From: Atrichornis clamosus
Lineage: Eukaryota > Chordata > Aves > Passeriformes > Menuridae
Length of the DNA stretch: 64,000 nt
NCBI GenBank assembly: GCA_013400975.1
Contig: WBMZ01003074.1
Location: forward strand, 98,770-162,769
Direction: 5' to 3'
Both the position numbers and the translations under genes were made by a program. The first letter of the stretch is position 1, and the number at the start of each line of letters is the position of its first letter. Below, one piece after another: positions 43,657 through 56,289 of the stretch. Under the pieces are notes generated by a model. The model ran no database searches and was not told the DNA's origin. It worked only from the letters and a program-made list of their open reading frames with translations.

Positions 43657-46010
43657 GTAAGGGGTCTGGTGCTGGGGAGCCTCTTCTGCTCCTCTAGCAA
43701 GCCCATTTCTGAGAGCTTTTAACTGCTTTACCTGCTTACCTTAAAATTGATCAATCAGCCTTTTTCTAGTAACTGGCTAAATTAAAGTATCTGTCAATGC
43801 AGGAACTTCTAAATTATTATTGCTATCTAAAGTGCTAATGTCTGTGCTGTGCTTTCTAGATTTAGAACTTTCTAAGGTGTTGAGTTTCTCCTCGAGAGTC
43901 CAGCTGCCAGGGCTCAGCAGGTGCTGCAGGTGGGGTCACTCTGAGCAGAGCAAGAGCTCTGTAGCATTTCTGTCTCCTGCGGGGCACAGAGTAAGTGCAG
44001 AGACTTGCTGGAGGTAACTTCATGAAGTTTTGGGTATGCTGTACTTTGTTCTGCCTCGTGATCTTCCTTCAAAATGAAATACTGCTTTGAGGGCAGAGAC
44101 CTGTGAACAAATTCTGGACACCAGAACACCTTTGGAAATGCTTAACCTCAGCTGGAGTTCAGTTTTGATCTATATCCCAGTTTCTGGCATTTTGTTTTCC
44201 CTGCTTTCTAATTGTTCACTGACACTTTATCCAAGGCTCTCACCAAAAGCTCTCTGTCCTGCAGCTCCCTATGGCGGGGCAGGTGACTTTGCTGAGGAGG
44301 GAGAGGAGTAAACACTTGAGATTTCCTTCCCTATAGCTGAATGCATTTTTTTAACCAACCTTTAGAAAGAAAACAAGCAAAATTTGTCCTCAGGCAAGCT
44401 CATGTGTGGTGCAGCTTCCGAGAAAGCTTTGGCAGAACGCAAGGGAGACGTGCTCTGTCCTTTGTGCAATTCTGGTACCCAGTTACCAGCAAAACATGCA
44501 AAGTGCACAATTAAGGGTTCGGTTAATTTAACAAACACATCTCTCCTGCTTCCTAACGCATTCCGGGTAGCGCTGTAGGAGCACGGCCACGCTGCCACTA
44601 ATGGGTTCATCTGTCACCAGCCCTGTCAGCAAACCTCTGGTGATGAGCGAGGACTCACAGGACCAGCGTTGGGTAATGGGGCAGATGACTCCAGCAGGGC
44701 ACTGACAGGGCACCCACAGGCCAGTTTCACTTTCCTGGCCCCTGGCACTGCCATGGGTTTGGCCAAGCAGCAGCTGGCACGTCGTGACTGACACCGTCAT
44801 TCAGGTGATGCTCTTACTTCAAGCTCCTCACACATGTCTTTGCTCAGGCGAGTTTTTATCTTGTTTTGTAGTTCTGATCAGTGGCTGCAAGTGCTGAGCT
44901 TGTGGGAGAGACGTTGTTTGAGATCACATATCTACTTACCACGTAGACTGGGAGGAAACAGCAGGCTGCATTCACCGATTACAGCAATGATATAACAATA
45001 TCCACACAATTATCTTTTACTTGGTTTTGGTGTTTATTTTTCTCATTTTGACTTTCCAGGCTGTGAACGAGACCAGTGACTGCTTGCTGACGAACAGAGT
45101 CCTAGAAAAGTATTATCTCTCCACCATGTACAGCCTTGAGTTCATTTTAGGCGTCATTGGAAACACCATTGTGGTGTTTGGCTATATTTTCTGCCTGAAA
45201 AAATGGAAAAGCGGCAACATCTACCTGTTCAATTTGTCCATATCAGATTTGTTATTTCTGTGCACTCTGCCAATACTGGTGTATAGCTACTCCCAAGATC
45301 AGTGGGCAAAGGAGGGCATCCTGTGCCACAGCAACAGATTCCTGCTGCATGCCAACCTGTACAGCAGCATCCTCTTCCTCACTGCTATCAGTGTTGACCG
45401 GTACATGCTCATACGACACCCCTTCAGGGACCACATCCTACAGAAGAGGAGGACAGCTGTTATGGTGTCTGTTGCCATCTGGATTGGGGTGATCCTGGAG
45501 CTGCTGCCACTGGTGCATTTCCTGGAGCCTCCAACGCCTGCCAATAATTACAAGTGCCTTGATTACGCAAGCTCTGGAGACCCCACAACAAATCTCATCT
45601 ACAGCATGTTCCTGACCATCTTTGGCTTTCTCATCCCACTCTTGATCATGTGCTGCTTTTATGTGAAGATGGTTCGTTTTCTTAAAAACAGGAGCGAGCA
45701 ACTCAGTTCTGCCCTGACCCTCGAGAAGCCCCTTACTCTGGTGATCCTCACCGTAGTTATCTTCTCCCTGCTCTTTACTCCCTACCACGTCATGCGCAAC
45801 GTCCGGCTCGCGTCCCGAATACCGGCCTTGAACGTCTCCGAGTGCACGCAGGGAATCATCAGCACCATTTACGTCATCACGAGACCCTTTGCCTTTCTAA
45901 ATAGTGCCATAAATCCTGTTTTTTATTTCCTAATGGGCGACCACTTCAGAGAGATGCTGATGGCCAAAACAAGACAGCTCTTGGGCAGGCTGACAACTGC
46001 TGGGAAGTGA
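43654..46010 (+). CDS. SUCNR1: Succinate receptor 1 (GPR91), class A GPCR
   Basis: Receptor for extracellular succinate at the plasma membrane, coupling mainly through Gi and Gq in mammals. The main exon, 45060-46010, encodes 316 residues after a pyrimidine-rich acceptor (GACTTTCCAG). The proposed start is ATG at 43654-43656, immediately followed by a GTAAGG donor, giving M|AVNETSDC and 317 residues. Mouse, as I recall, is also 317 with M|A at the same place. Seven hydrophobic segments are visible, with LGVIGNTIV (TM1), LSISDLLFLCTLP (TM2), DRYML after TM3, TPYHVMRN (TM6) and SAINPVFYF (TM7). Arg94 and His98 match human succinate-contacting Arg99 and His103; the Arg of MRNVR and of ITRPFAF are also kept. 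NET near the N terminus is a glycosylation site. Confidence 0.95.
43657..45059 (+). other. SUCNR1 intron (proposed)
   Basis: A GTAAGG donor and TTTCCAG acceptor. The 1.4 kb contains no recognisable repeat or gene. Confidence 0.6.
45060..46010 (+). CDS. SUCNR1: SUCNR1 main coding exon
   Basis: 951 nt ending in TGA at 46008. It encodes the whole seven-transmembrane receptor from AVNETSDC onward. The open frame extends upstream to an ATG at 45021, but those 13 codons (MVLVFIFLILTFQ) are the polypyrimidine tract of the intron and are discounted. Confidence 0.95.
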   Translation, partial: AVNETSDCLLTNRVLEKYYLSTMYSLEFILGVIGNTIVVFGYIFCLKKWKSGNIYLFNLSISDLLFLCTLPILVYSYSQDQWAKEGILCHSNRFLLHANLYSSILFLTAISVDRYMLIRHPFRDHILQKRRTAVMVSVAIWIGVILELLPLVHFLEPPTPANNYKCLDYASSGDPTTNLIYSMFLTIFGFLIPLLIMCCFYVKMVRFLKNRSEQLSSALTLEKPLTLVILTVVIFSLLFTPYHVMRNVRLASRIPALNVSECTQGIISTIYVITRPFAFLNSAINPVFYFLMGDHFREMLMAKTRQLLGRLTTAGK

Positions 46011-46921
46011 ATGAGTAAGGAGACCCCTCGTAGTGGGAGAAGTCAGGGAGGAAACTCTCCGAGAGAGAGCATTCAGCAATGTGCCTTTTTTTTCAGATAA
46101 CTTTATTTATGCTATAGAATAGGTCTGAGCTGATTGTGTTCCTCTAAATGCCCTTGTCACCTTATTGTGCAGGAGACCTTCTGCTGAGCTGCCCCCAGCA
46201 AACCAGGAGGGATGCTCACTCCCAGCAGTACAGCAGGACCCTGCTCTCGGATTGGGATGCCCCACAGCCTGTTAATATTGCAAACAAAAGACCATCAAGT
46301 CAGCTCCTGTAGGGAAAACACACTGCTCTCAGATGGCTGCTTCGTGAGCCATAATGTGATGCTGGACTGGGCCTGGGCTGGGATGAAACATGCCTTCATA
46401 GGTCACCAGAACAGCCAGGTGCTCTCACAGCCACTTACCAGAGTATGGAGTTGCCTATCTTTAACAGAACTCTCTAAAACTGCCAGTGGAATCTACAGCC
46501 TGAAGCAGAATTTGGACCTCAGAGTTCAAACTTCATTAGCAGTTCTACTAATGAACCAGGAGCTAACGAGGAGCCAGTCCCTGCCTGATCCCTGCAGGGT
46601 CGATCAGCAGCACAACTCACTCTGCAATGGACTGACCCAACTTCCAATAGAAAGGGGGAAGAGATCGACGGAGCTATGAGCTTGCAGGAGCTTGGGCAGG
46701 GGCAGGAGTTGCTGAGGGAGCGTGGGCAGGGTGTGTGCAGCCCCCTCCCCTGCCCGCATTCCTGCAGGCACCAAGAAGCCCCCAGCCCTGCCTGGGAATT
46801 CGCTGCTCCCTAACACAGGGCACGGGACCCCCATCAAGTCTCATCCAGGTCATCCTGGGTTCTGCTCTCTGATGTGTCCATTACCTGCAATGCGCTTTGC
46901 CAGTGGCACCAGCCCCCGGAC

Positions 46922-46927
46922 AATAAA
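46922..46927 (+). terminator. SUCNR1: Candidate poly(A) signal of SUCNR1
   Basis: An AATAAA about 910 bp after the stop codon, followed at about 46962-46985 by a GT- and T-rich stretch (TTTGTGTTGTTTTACTG). It would give a 3' UTR of about 0.9 kb. Inferred from sequence only. Confidence 0.5.
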
Positions 46928-46989
46928 CTGTGCATCCTGCTTTAAAAAACAGAAAACGTCTCCTTTGTGTTGTTTTACTGTATTTGCTG

Positions 46990-49900
46990 ATCTCTGGAGT
47001 GTTCATGAAACCCCAGCCTTGGCCCATGTCACATGGTCCTGTGCCTTGACACGGCCCTGTCCCAGGGTTACCAGAGCAGGGTCTGGTTCCCAGCCACACA
47101 CAGCAGCAGCACCTCTGTGCCTGCCAGGGAGGTGACCCCGTGCTCTTTGCAGAAATGCAGAACAAATTTACTTGCTTTTGGTTTTTTTAGCACAGAAACA
47201 GCCATGCAGAAATTCAAGTTTCTTTGTCGGTTTAGATTTCCTCCTCAAGGCTGAGTTTGCTGGAAGAGGTGCCCCTGCCAGCCCAAGAGTATCCAGCTGT
47301 CACTGCCCTGGTCTTGCCTGGGTCCTGCTCTGCTGTCCTGCCCGACGAGTCCAGTCCAAGCCCCGAGGCAGGGCTGGAGCCACGGGTGTGCTGGGTGCCA
47401 CTGCTCTCTCTACAGCTGTGTCTGTACAGCACGTGGCATTCCATGGACAGGTATCGATGGCCAGGAGGTGACTTCTCTTCATAAACAGTGTGTAGTGACA
47501 GTTCTTATGGATTGATATGCTCAATTATTTGTTTTGCTGTGTCCATTGAGGTGAGCAGGGTCATCTGCTCCTTCTAATGACTGAGTCACTAAGGATTCCT
47601 GCCTGTGTACACACTGGCACGGCTTTTATCCACACAGCCCCTCCCTGTTGGCTGGGTACCCAGGGGTAATCATCAGCCCCAAATATATGCTCTTTCTGCC
47701 AATATATACCACAGATCCGTCATCAAAAAGGTGCAGAGTCAGAACTACTGCCTGTGCCCCTGGATCCCAGTGCTGCTGAACAGAGCCCCCAACATTTGAT
47801 CACCTGGTTTCATGACAGTGATGCTGTTATTGCCCCAGCACTGCACTGATCACATCTCAGCAGGTTCTCTTCAGCTGGGAAGCTCCAGACAGAGCCCAGG
47901 AACCTCAGGGCATTCAAAGACCTGCTGGGTTCTGGTGCCTTCCCCCTTCTGAGACAACCCTGGTTTGTACCTTTGATTTAGTGGCAGTCCCTAACGTCTT
48001 CATGACCTCCATTTCCCTAAACTAATGAGTGAAATTTCTGATCATGACACAGTTTACTGTGGTGCTGCTGGTCTTGCTATTAAAAATGTGATAAAACAGG
48101 ATAAAAACCGCTATGTTGAAGTTCCACATACAGGTTCCTCTCTGCTTAATTCTCCTACTCCTGAGTAATACACAGACAAATTTAAATTAATAAAGCTCCA
48201 AAGCACTACCTGGTTCACCTGAGCTGGGCTAAGCAGGGCTAAGGTGAGTGCAGGTGTGGGTGCAGGTGATGGGCTGTGGGTGCAGGTTCTCCCTGGGCAA
48301 AGCCATACTTGGGCTGCAGGCACCAGTGTCAGCACAGCTGGACACGTGCTCTGGGCTTTGGTTAGGATCCAGAGGGAGTTTTTAGGTTTCATTTTGTTTT
48401 GTCTTCCCTTATTTTGGGTGGAGACTGAAAATGCCTCCAGAACAGGAATTCAGCTGTGAGTCAGCCTGAAAACAGTCCAAGTATGTTTTAGTGGCGGTAA
48501 GTGACCTAAAAATAACAGTTCCTGGGAAGAGCAGTGTGGGCTGGGAGAGGGGCCGCGGTGCCGCCCTCGGCTCTGCCCGGCCCAGCCGAGTGTTCCCAAC
48601 CCAGCAGCCACTTTCCCAGGCAAACAAACCCAACACATTGGGCTTCTTTCAATCACTGCTTTAGGCCCCTGAGTCGTCAGTTCGAGAGGGAGAGCTGCTC
48701 TCCAGCAGAGGCCTGGTTGGATGGGACAGAGCTGCAGGAACCTGTCTTTGGAGGGAATTCACAACCAGCTCCACACCCACAAGAAAACACATGGATCTAT
48801 TTCTTATTCATTCCAAACCCAAGCAAACCTGAGCTCCACTGCAGCTTGGAATGTGTAAAATGTTCTGCACTGTTTTTCCTGACATTTAGAGGGAATTTCC
48901 AGGGTTTGCCTTTGTTCCTATCACCTCCTGCCCCGTCACTGCCCCAGCAGGGCTGCTCTGGGGACAGGTGCCTCTCCTCCTTGCCCCAGCTCTCTGCAGT
49001 GCTCTGTGCCTCAGCAGCTCCTGCTCTGCACTATTTTAATAACAATTTATAACACATCTCTCCAGAAGGGCAGGACTGCCCACAGCCTGCCACAGGAGCT
49101 GTGGGGGTGACTGCCTGTGCAGCCCCAGACATGGGGAATGAGCTGACACCCTCTGCCTGGAGTCCCACTGGTGTGTGCTGACCAGGTCACTGCCACATGG
49201 GCAATTCAGACTTTAACTGCTCATGTTGACAGCCATGGAGATATTAATTCAGCTGACTTCTGCTTTGTTTCAATTTGCTTTCCACTTTCTAAAAATATTT
49301 AAGCTAAATAACCTTCCTGGAGGCCAGGAGGAACTTTGCTCTCTGGGCAGTCTGTAGGGAAGCCCAATGCTCTCCTTTGGCTGGTGAAGTGTGGTCACCT
49401 CAGCAGCCCCCCGAGGGCTCTGGGCAGCACCTGAGACGTGCAGCAACACAAGTCAACAGTTGTACCTTTGCGTGTTTGCTGAAAGCAGCTTTTGGATCAG
49501 CAGCATCAGGGTCTGACCTGAGTACATAAACACCTGGGGGCAGAGCACTGCAGGGATCTGATGTCAGGGCAAGGTGCCTGTAAGGCTCATCCTCCTTTCA
49601 GTTTTCCGTGTCTTATTGAGACTTTGACACACGTAAGTGAAGTGGAATCTTTAACTGCTGCTTTATTCCCTCTTGCCTCACTTCCTGATGTAGTCACATA
49701 AGAATCACAGGATGGAAGGTCTCACAAATAACTGTCCAGGTGAAATAATTAGGTCATTTAATAAATAAAGCCATCCAGCTTGTCTGCCGACTTCTGAAAT
49801 AAATCCTGTGCTCTTGGCTGCTCTTGGGGCTTCATCCTAGGAATTCTCTTTCCTTCCCAGAGACCTACTGTGTTTGGTGAGTGCTGTTCAGGAGCAGACA

Positions 49901-52900
49901 CAGCCCACCTGCTGTCGGCTCGATTCTTTCTTTCTGATGGGAAAGGTGGGCACTGAGCCTGGCACAGTCCAGCTTTCCAAACACCCTGGAGGAAATACAC
50001 TGAGGGAGCTATTAACCCACCCAGCCAGGTGATGCATTGCTGGACAGGGGCTGTGGAGTGTCCCAATGCCCACGTGAGGGGCTGGAGCAGCTGGCAGTGC
50101 TGAAGAGTCAGGGGAGGAAACGGATCCCACCTGCCGCAGGAGCTCCATCAGACAGGATGTGGGGGCAGAGGGGTTAAATAGGAGCCCTGGTGCTGCTTCC
50201 CTGCCTGCACAAGGATCCTGTGCTGCCTGTGTGCCACAGGTGCAGGAGGAAGGAGACAGCTAAACGGGTAAGAATGAGCTGACAGCTCTCAAAGGCCTTT
50301 CTCCTAACTAAATAAGTTACAGCAGAAAGAATGACTGCTGAACATGGCATTTCTTGGGAAAGCCTGGGTCAGTGAGGTGCTGGAGAGAGCTCGTGTGAGC
50401 GTTGTGTGGTGTTGGGCTGGGGCGGGACAGTCAGACGGAATCAGGAGTTACTGCAGAGAAACAAAGTGACCCAGTTTGGTCTATCGGGCACCGGAAATGT
50501 GTGTTCAGTGCTCCTGCAGCAGTGTGAGGGGGAGCTGCTCCGTGCTAAGGCGCTCTCTGTCACAAGCAGCGGCGTGGTGAAATGCAGCACACGGAAGCAA
50601 GGTTGCCACACAGGGCCCCTGGCTTCTGCCAGATGTAGCAACTGAGAGGCAACATGCAATAAACGAATTCACAGAGCTGGGTTACGAGTGAAACTGCTCA
50701 GAAATGTCCCCTTGTCCTGTAAGCCAAGGCAGCAGGCAGGAGCTGCCCCCACGGGCTCTGCAGGGGTACATGGCACTTCTGTCGCCAGCTGACCTGGCAA
50801 ACGGCTCGGGATGTGTGAATCATTCCAGAGGGCTCCCTCCATTGCTGGAACGGTAGCTTTAGAAGTAATTTGGACTTTTTCTCTTTAAACGAACAGTCCC
50901 TGTGTCTGCTTTCCCTGATGAGGCTATGGAGAGTCTCAGCAGGAACATGGCTTTACCTGCTGGACCTTGGGCTGCTCACATCTACTTTGTTGTTGAACAG
51001 CTCCTGGCACTCGAGGGGTTTTCCATCCTCCTAACGAAATACAGCTCCTGGGATGTCTGGTTGTGTTTCCCTGGCAGGTTTACTAGCGGAAATCCTCCTC
51101 CTGCAGGAGCACAATGGCTGGGGGCTCTCCAGGGTGAGCAGCAGCCAGGGAAAACAAACATCATCCTGTTAGAGCACATTTCTACAGAGGTCTGAATTTA
51201 ACAACTTCATGTATGAAGTTCAATTGCCATAATTTTATATCTAGAAATATATTTTTGACAGAAGAGGAAGTACTTTATCATCCTAACAATTATTTTTCTT
51301 TATGATGTGTGAGGAAATTCTGGTTTCTGTGTATTTCAACCCAATATTTTCGCAGGGAATGCTTTAGCTATCAACTGCCCCAAGCAATGCTGGCTTGTCT
51401 GAAGTTTGTGTGCATGGTTCTGTCACAGAGAAGTAAGCTTTTCCTGATCTGGGAGCAATTTATTTTCAGTGCCTATTTGGTTTTCAGGGTGTTTTTCCTT
51501 ATTTCAATTAGTTGTTGTGCATTTCAGGGCAGTCATTACAAAATGGTGGTGCTTCATGCTGCTCATTTTGCGTCACGTAGAGAAGTGTCACAAGGTGCTT
51601 TAAATGGCTTGATTTCCATACAATCCCTTTGAATTCAGGGTTTGGTTGTGTTTCAGGAGTTCTGTGACCCCCACGTGCCTGTCCCAGCCCCATTCTTGCC
51701 TTCCCCCAGGGCCAGTGCACATCCTTCACCCTCATCCTGTGCATGGAGCTGGAGTTGCTGAGCAGATGCTCTCCCCTCTGCTTTGATTTCTGTTATTTCC
51801 TAGAAGGATTTCAGTAGATCCTCAGAGGATCCTGAAATGACTTTTCCTGTTCCCATCAGAGATTATTCAGTCTTTGTTTTCTCCTGCCTGCAACACCTTT
51901 GGGCAGAGTGTTTGGTACAACTTGGCAAGGGAAGAAATAACATCAGAATTGACCTTGTACCAAAATAAATAGAGAGGAATTAATGTTTAGTTACCATTAT
52001 CCTGTTCTCATTAACAGTTCCTCTGCTTACTGTGACATACGAGGCTCCAAGGGATTTGGTGTGACTTTTGTTATATTATGAAAGCAGCTTTTCCATACCT
52101 GCTGCCTGTGCAAGGAAGAATAAGCCTTACCTCCTAAAAGGCTTTTCAGACCACTCTGTGTAGCACCCAGTATTGCTTTACACAGATAATGGTAAAATTA
52201 AACAGAGTTAAATACTTCCTCTTAGCTACTTTATTCCTATTTTGAATAATATCAGAGAGATCAGCTTTTTTCTGAAAGCTGCTGCCTGTCATTACAGCAA
52301 TTCAGCCCGTTGTATAATAGCATGGAACCTAAGCTTCTCCAGCACTACTTCTTACCACAGAGGGCTTGGTTTTGATTCCCTGGGCTGCTTAAACCTTAAA
52401 GAAGGTTTCTGCTTCATGCCTGTAACATGTAGACTGTAAATCTCTTGAATGGACTCACTATCTAGATGTGCCACTTCTTATTTATTTTTATGTCCTTCTG
52501 TATTACTATCTTTCATATTTGTCTTTGTATCCCTTACCAAAAGCACAAGATACAAAGGATGCCTGTTTCACTATAAAAACCCAATTAAATATGATCAGTT
52601 ACTAGCAATCTGATTTTTATGACATGGAGCTATAGTCACCACTTAATTAGAAAGAGTACAACTTTAAATATTGAGTTAGAGAATCCAGCTGGTGTTTACA
52701 GAATGAGCTGATCATTAACCCTGGCTCTGGGGATGTCGCCCTATGTCCCAGTATGCCCATCGCACCCATTGGCCTGTACTGGGAGAGCAGTGCTCTGGTT
52801 TTCTGTCAGTGGCAGGGCAGGTTGTGGAAGGGCTGTGCCCTCCTGGAATGTGGCCAGGAGCCTGGACACTGACAAATGGGGTGGATGTTCTATGAACAGT

Positions 52901-53900
52901 TGTGTCACAGAAAAGCAGATCATGGGAGTTCTTGGTGTGCGTCAGGGCGGAGTGGATGGTGTGTTCTGTCTGTCCTCTGTCTGTCTGTGGGGTTTGTCCT
53001 AGTCACCGTGCTTTGATTAACTGGGGGTCCATCAGCCTGTTTGTAGTTCTTGAGCAATGTGTGATTACAGAAAAACCTCTGAAATTGCTTTTTTTGACAT
53101 GGCCTTGAGGTGAGCAGCACAGAACCAATACTTTTGCTGTCTTCTCATTTTTTTATTCTGATGACTTTTACTTTGGGCATGACATGGGGCTGGTACACCC
53201 AGATGAGGGCTGTCGGCCAGAGAAGTTGCCCTAATGAAGTAATGTGGCCTTTCATATGTTGTGAACCCAATGCCCACCCCAAATTACTTTATCTGTGTTG
53301 GTTAATTCCTCAGGATGGGAAAATATGTGCTACAAAATGCTTGTTTGGAGGGTGTCTCATAGCAGATGATGTGTCTGAAAGTAGGTCTCAACTAGATCCG
53401 TGTGAATTAGCAGCGTCTTCTAAAGAAATCGAGGACTGTGGTTTCCTGAAGAGACAGAAAGATATATTGGTTTGAGTATTTGCAAGGTTGGAGAAAAACT
53501 TTAGGCATCACTTCAATAAAGTGGTGAAAAGGCAAGGCCCTCTCCCAGGCAGGGACCTGAAGGGCCTTGGCTGTCCCACCCCACCTAAGCTCTCTCTTCC
53601 CCCACAGACCCCTGGCCCCCTGCACTGCTGGGGCCAGAGCTTGCTAAAACATGGGGAAAAAATAGCATCCTTGTTATTTGGCTAAAAATATGGGTGGCAC
53701 AGAAAGTCACATCTGCCTTGCTCCTTATACTGCAATATTTCAGTGTATGTGTAGGCCAAGTTGCAACAATCCTCCATGGTCTCGTGAAAATGAAATTAGA
53801 CTTTGAAATGCAATTTTAATGTCCCACCTTGGCAGGAGGGGACTGTTGCTCCCTGTCACTGCCTGCCTGTTTGTGGCAGTGCTGGCAGCATGACTGGGTT
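46990..53900. other. Gene-free stretch downstream of SUCNR1
   Basis: No gene, RNA gene or clear repeat was recognised. ORFs are short, overlap on both strands and lack motifs. Confidence 0.5.
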
Positions 53901-53918
53901 ATACAGTGTGGGACTGTA

Positions 53919-54005
53919 TGGAAGGCTGTGGATTATGTCACTGCACACGAGAGGCTGTGCTTTATTTCACCATACAGGAGAGGCTGTGCATTATTTTGGA
54001 GCTGC
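53919..54005 (+). repeat. 29-bp imperfect tandem repeat, three copies
   Basis: Three consecutive 29-bp units share AGGCTGTGnnTTATnT, with AGGCTG at 53923, 53952 and 53981. Between copies the spacer is about 60-80 percent alike. Too few copies to be called a satellite. Confidence 0.7.
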
Positions 54006-54009
54006 TCTG

Positions 54010-55220
54010 CCACTCCCAGTGCTGAAGTCAGCCACAGATGTCAGCATTTCAGAGGTGCATCTGACCTGTACCACTCTGCCAGCCCTTGCTGATCAGTTGA
54101 TGCTGCTGTAACAAATGTCAGACAAAAGTGATTGCTCTCCTTTAGAGTGTCACCCTTTAGAAACGTCTCTGTGCCTGGAATTGCTGTGTTCTGTGTGAAG
54201 GCAGCTTGCCTTGTCCTTCCACTTGTGCTCCCAGCAGTTCTGCAGCAGAATACTTTTAAGCGTGGCTGTTTTGGATCACAGATGCACAAATCCTCTGGAA
54301 GCAAAAGGCATACTTTGACAAAACTCCAGAGCTTTCACCCACAACAGCGTTTCTTGCACAGCAGCAGCCATGCTTTGAGTTAAATATTGAGAGTAACTAA
54401 TAAGTAGTTGGCTACGCCCTTTCCATGAAGAATTTCTTTGTTTCTAAATGTGGCTGTGAACTATCCGTGCCCCTGTCACTTAGGTGCCGAGCAGAGGGGA
54501 CGGGCAATGCCCCTCAGAGCCCCCACAGCTGGGCAGATCAGGTATGAAATAGTAAGATTTGGAGATGAGGTCAAAGTGCCTGAAATGGTTGTACAGGACG
54601 GTTGGATCCGATGCCTGTGTGCTGAGGCCGGCAGGAGATGTGGGCCCAGCACCCACCTGCAGCCCACTCCTCCAGAGAGCTGCTGGCAGCACCTGGAATG
54701 TGTCTCAGCATCACAGGCACCGCGGTAGCGGTGAACTTCAGAGCCCGGGGAGCCTCACCCAGATGATAAGTGAGAGAAATGAGGAGTATTGCCAGGAGTT
54801 AATATTTAATTTGGCTGCGTTGGTGCGGGCAGGAATGTGCCATTGCTCTGGAAGCCCAGGGAGGCTGGGACAGGCAGAGAAGGAGGGGAGTTCCACTCAC
54901 CCTTTGCCAGGCATTGGAATGATAACAGGTAGGATTGAAAAAGAAAATAAATAAAGTCCTAGGCCTGAAATATGCAAACATCTTAAAACTATCTTTTATT
55001 TTATGCTTGGATACATTTAGTTTAAAAAAAAAAATAAGGCAAAGAATACAGCAGGAAGGCCTTTAGTAGCATCAATTGTTTGGGATCTACCTTCTGAAAG
55101 GGAAAAAATGCCAAACACAAAGCAAATAAGTATCAGTCATTGCACCTGGTGCACTTTGAATTTACATATGGCTTTCACTTTTGGGAATTGTTTTCTCTTT
55201 TGAGCTAATCCCCTCCTGCC
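54010..55220. other. Gene-free stretch
   Basis: Nothing recognised beyond an A-rich run near 55024-55036. Confidence 0.5.
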
Positions 55221-55223
55221 TTA

Positions 55224-55270
55224 TGGTTGGACTCAATCTCAAAGGGCTTGTCCGACCTAAACAACCCTGT
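55224..55270 (+). repeat. CR1 LINE 3'-tail fragment
   Basis: The segment GGTTGGACTCAATCTCAAAG followed by CTTGTCCGACCTAAACAAC is a diverged forward CR1 terminus. Confidence 0.65.
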
Positions 55271-55279
55271 ATGGGATGG

Positions 55280-55840
55280 AGCTTGGGGATGCTGAGATGC
55301 TCCCACTCCTCTCAGTGCCAGCCAAGCCAGTGTGCCCACGGCACAGGTCTGCCTCAGTTACACAATTCCTCATGGGAAATACAAGAGCTGCCTAAACGAC
55401 GTAGGAAGGTATAAAAGGGTCTTTTGCAGCCCCACTTTATTATTATTTCACACTGGGATTTAATACAAAAATATGAGGATCCTGCTCCTCTTTCTCATGT
55501 CAGGGAAAAGACCTTTGTTTCCAATCTGGATCTATTTGACATGATATCCAACAGGAAGGCAAAGCTGTTATCTCCAACACTGGGATGAAAATGAGGGAGA
55601 GACTAGATTGTCCATATGTTTCCCACATTTCCCCTGATTCAGATAAGCTGTTGCAGGTTAACCAAAGGCTCCTCATTCTTTGCAAACAAAATGCTCCTGC
55701 CCCTGAAAACTTTTACCATCATTATTTTTCAAAACAGAGACAAAGACTTGACCAAAATTCGGAAAAATAATGAGAAGACTGAAGTGGAGTGATCAGTCAG
55801 ACATTGTCAGCGTTAATGAGAAAGAATTAAAGCTACTGAT
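55280..55840. other. Gene-free stretch
   Basis: AT-rich noncoding DNA in which I recognise nothing. Confidence 0.5.
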
Positions 55841-55849
55841 ACCTTCGGA

Positions 55850-56260
55850 ACAGAAAGCCCTTCAGCAGCACGGTGACACGGGCTGGCCTTGCTGCGGTCG
55901 GTGGCACAAGCCCTGGGGCAGGCTCCTGCCCTCGGGATGGCACGGCTGGGAGCAGACACTGCACAGTCCCCCTCCAAAGGCCCTCCTCCAGAGCTCGCAG
56001 GCGCGGGTGACATTTGCGAGGCGACGAAGCCTTTGCTCCGTGCGTCTCTCTGCTCCGCGTTTGTGGCACGGCATCTCCACCGCAGCCAGGGCCGCGGGCC
56101 GTGACTGCAGCCCACGGAGGGGCCGGGCTGGCCGGCCCAGGGAAGTGCCAGCGTGGGCGGCGGAGGGTGACACCGTGCTCAGTCCCGGCTGTCCTGTCCC
56201 GGCCAGCTCCCCTGGGAGGGCATTTGGGCTGAGAGAGAAGAAAGCCTTTCTGAAGGAACA
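55850..56260. other. Intergenic GC/CpG-rich patch
   Basis: A sharply bounded GC- and CpG-rich block inside AT-rich surroundings, with ORFs of 100-170 codons on both strands. No conserved protein, promoter box or splice chain could be supported. It could be a distal regulatory CpG cluster or an unlinked first exon. Confidence 0.4.
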
Positions 56261-56289
56261 CAGTATTTTAGTAATTGCAGCCTAAGAAA

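Noticed and set aside
45021..45059. ATG at 45021 as the SUCNR1 start
   Set aside because: The 13 extra codons are the polypyrimidine tract of a splice acceptor (GACTTTCCAG), and homology begins only after it.
49690..49740. Possible CR1 tail (AAGAATCACAGGATGGAAGG)
   Set aside because: Similarity is limited to a few bases and the diagnostic following blocks are absent.
55770..56285. 171-codon plus-strand ORF
   Set aside because: It spans an AT-rich to GC-rich junction, shows no motif, and has comparable open frames on the opposite strand.
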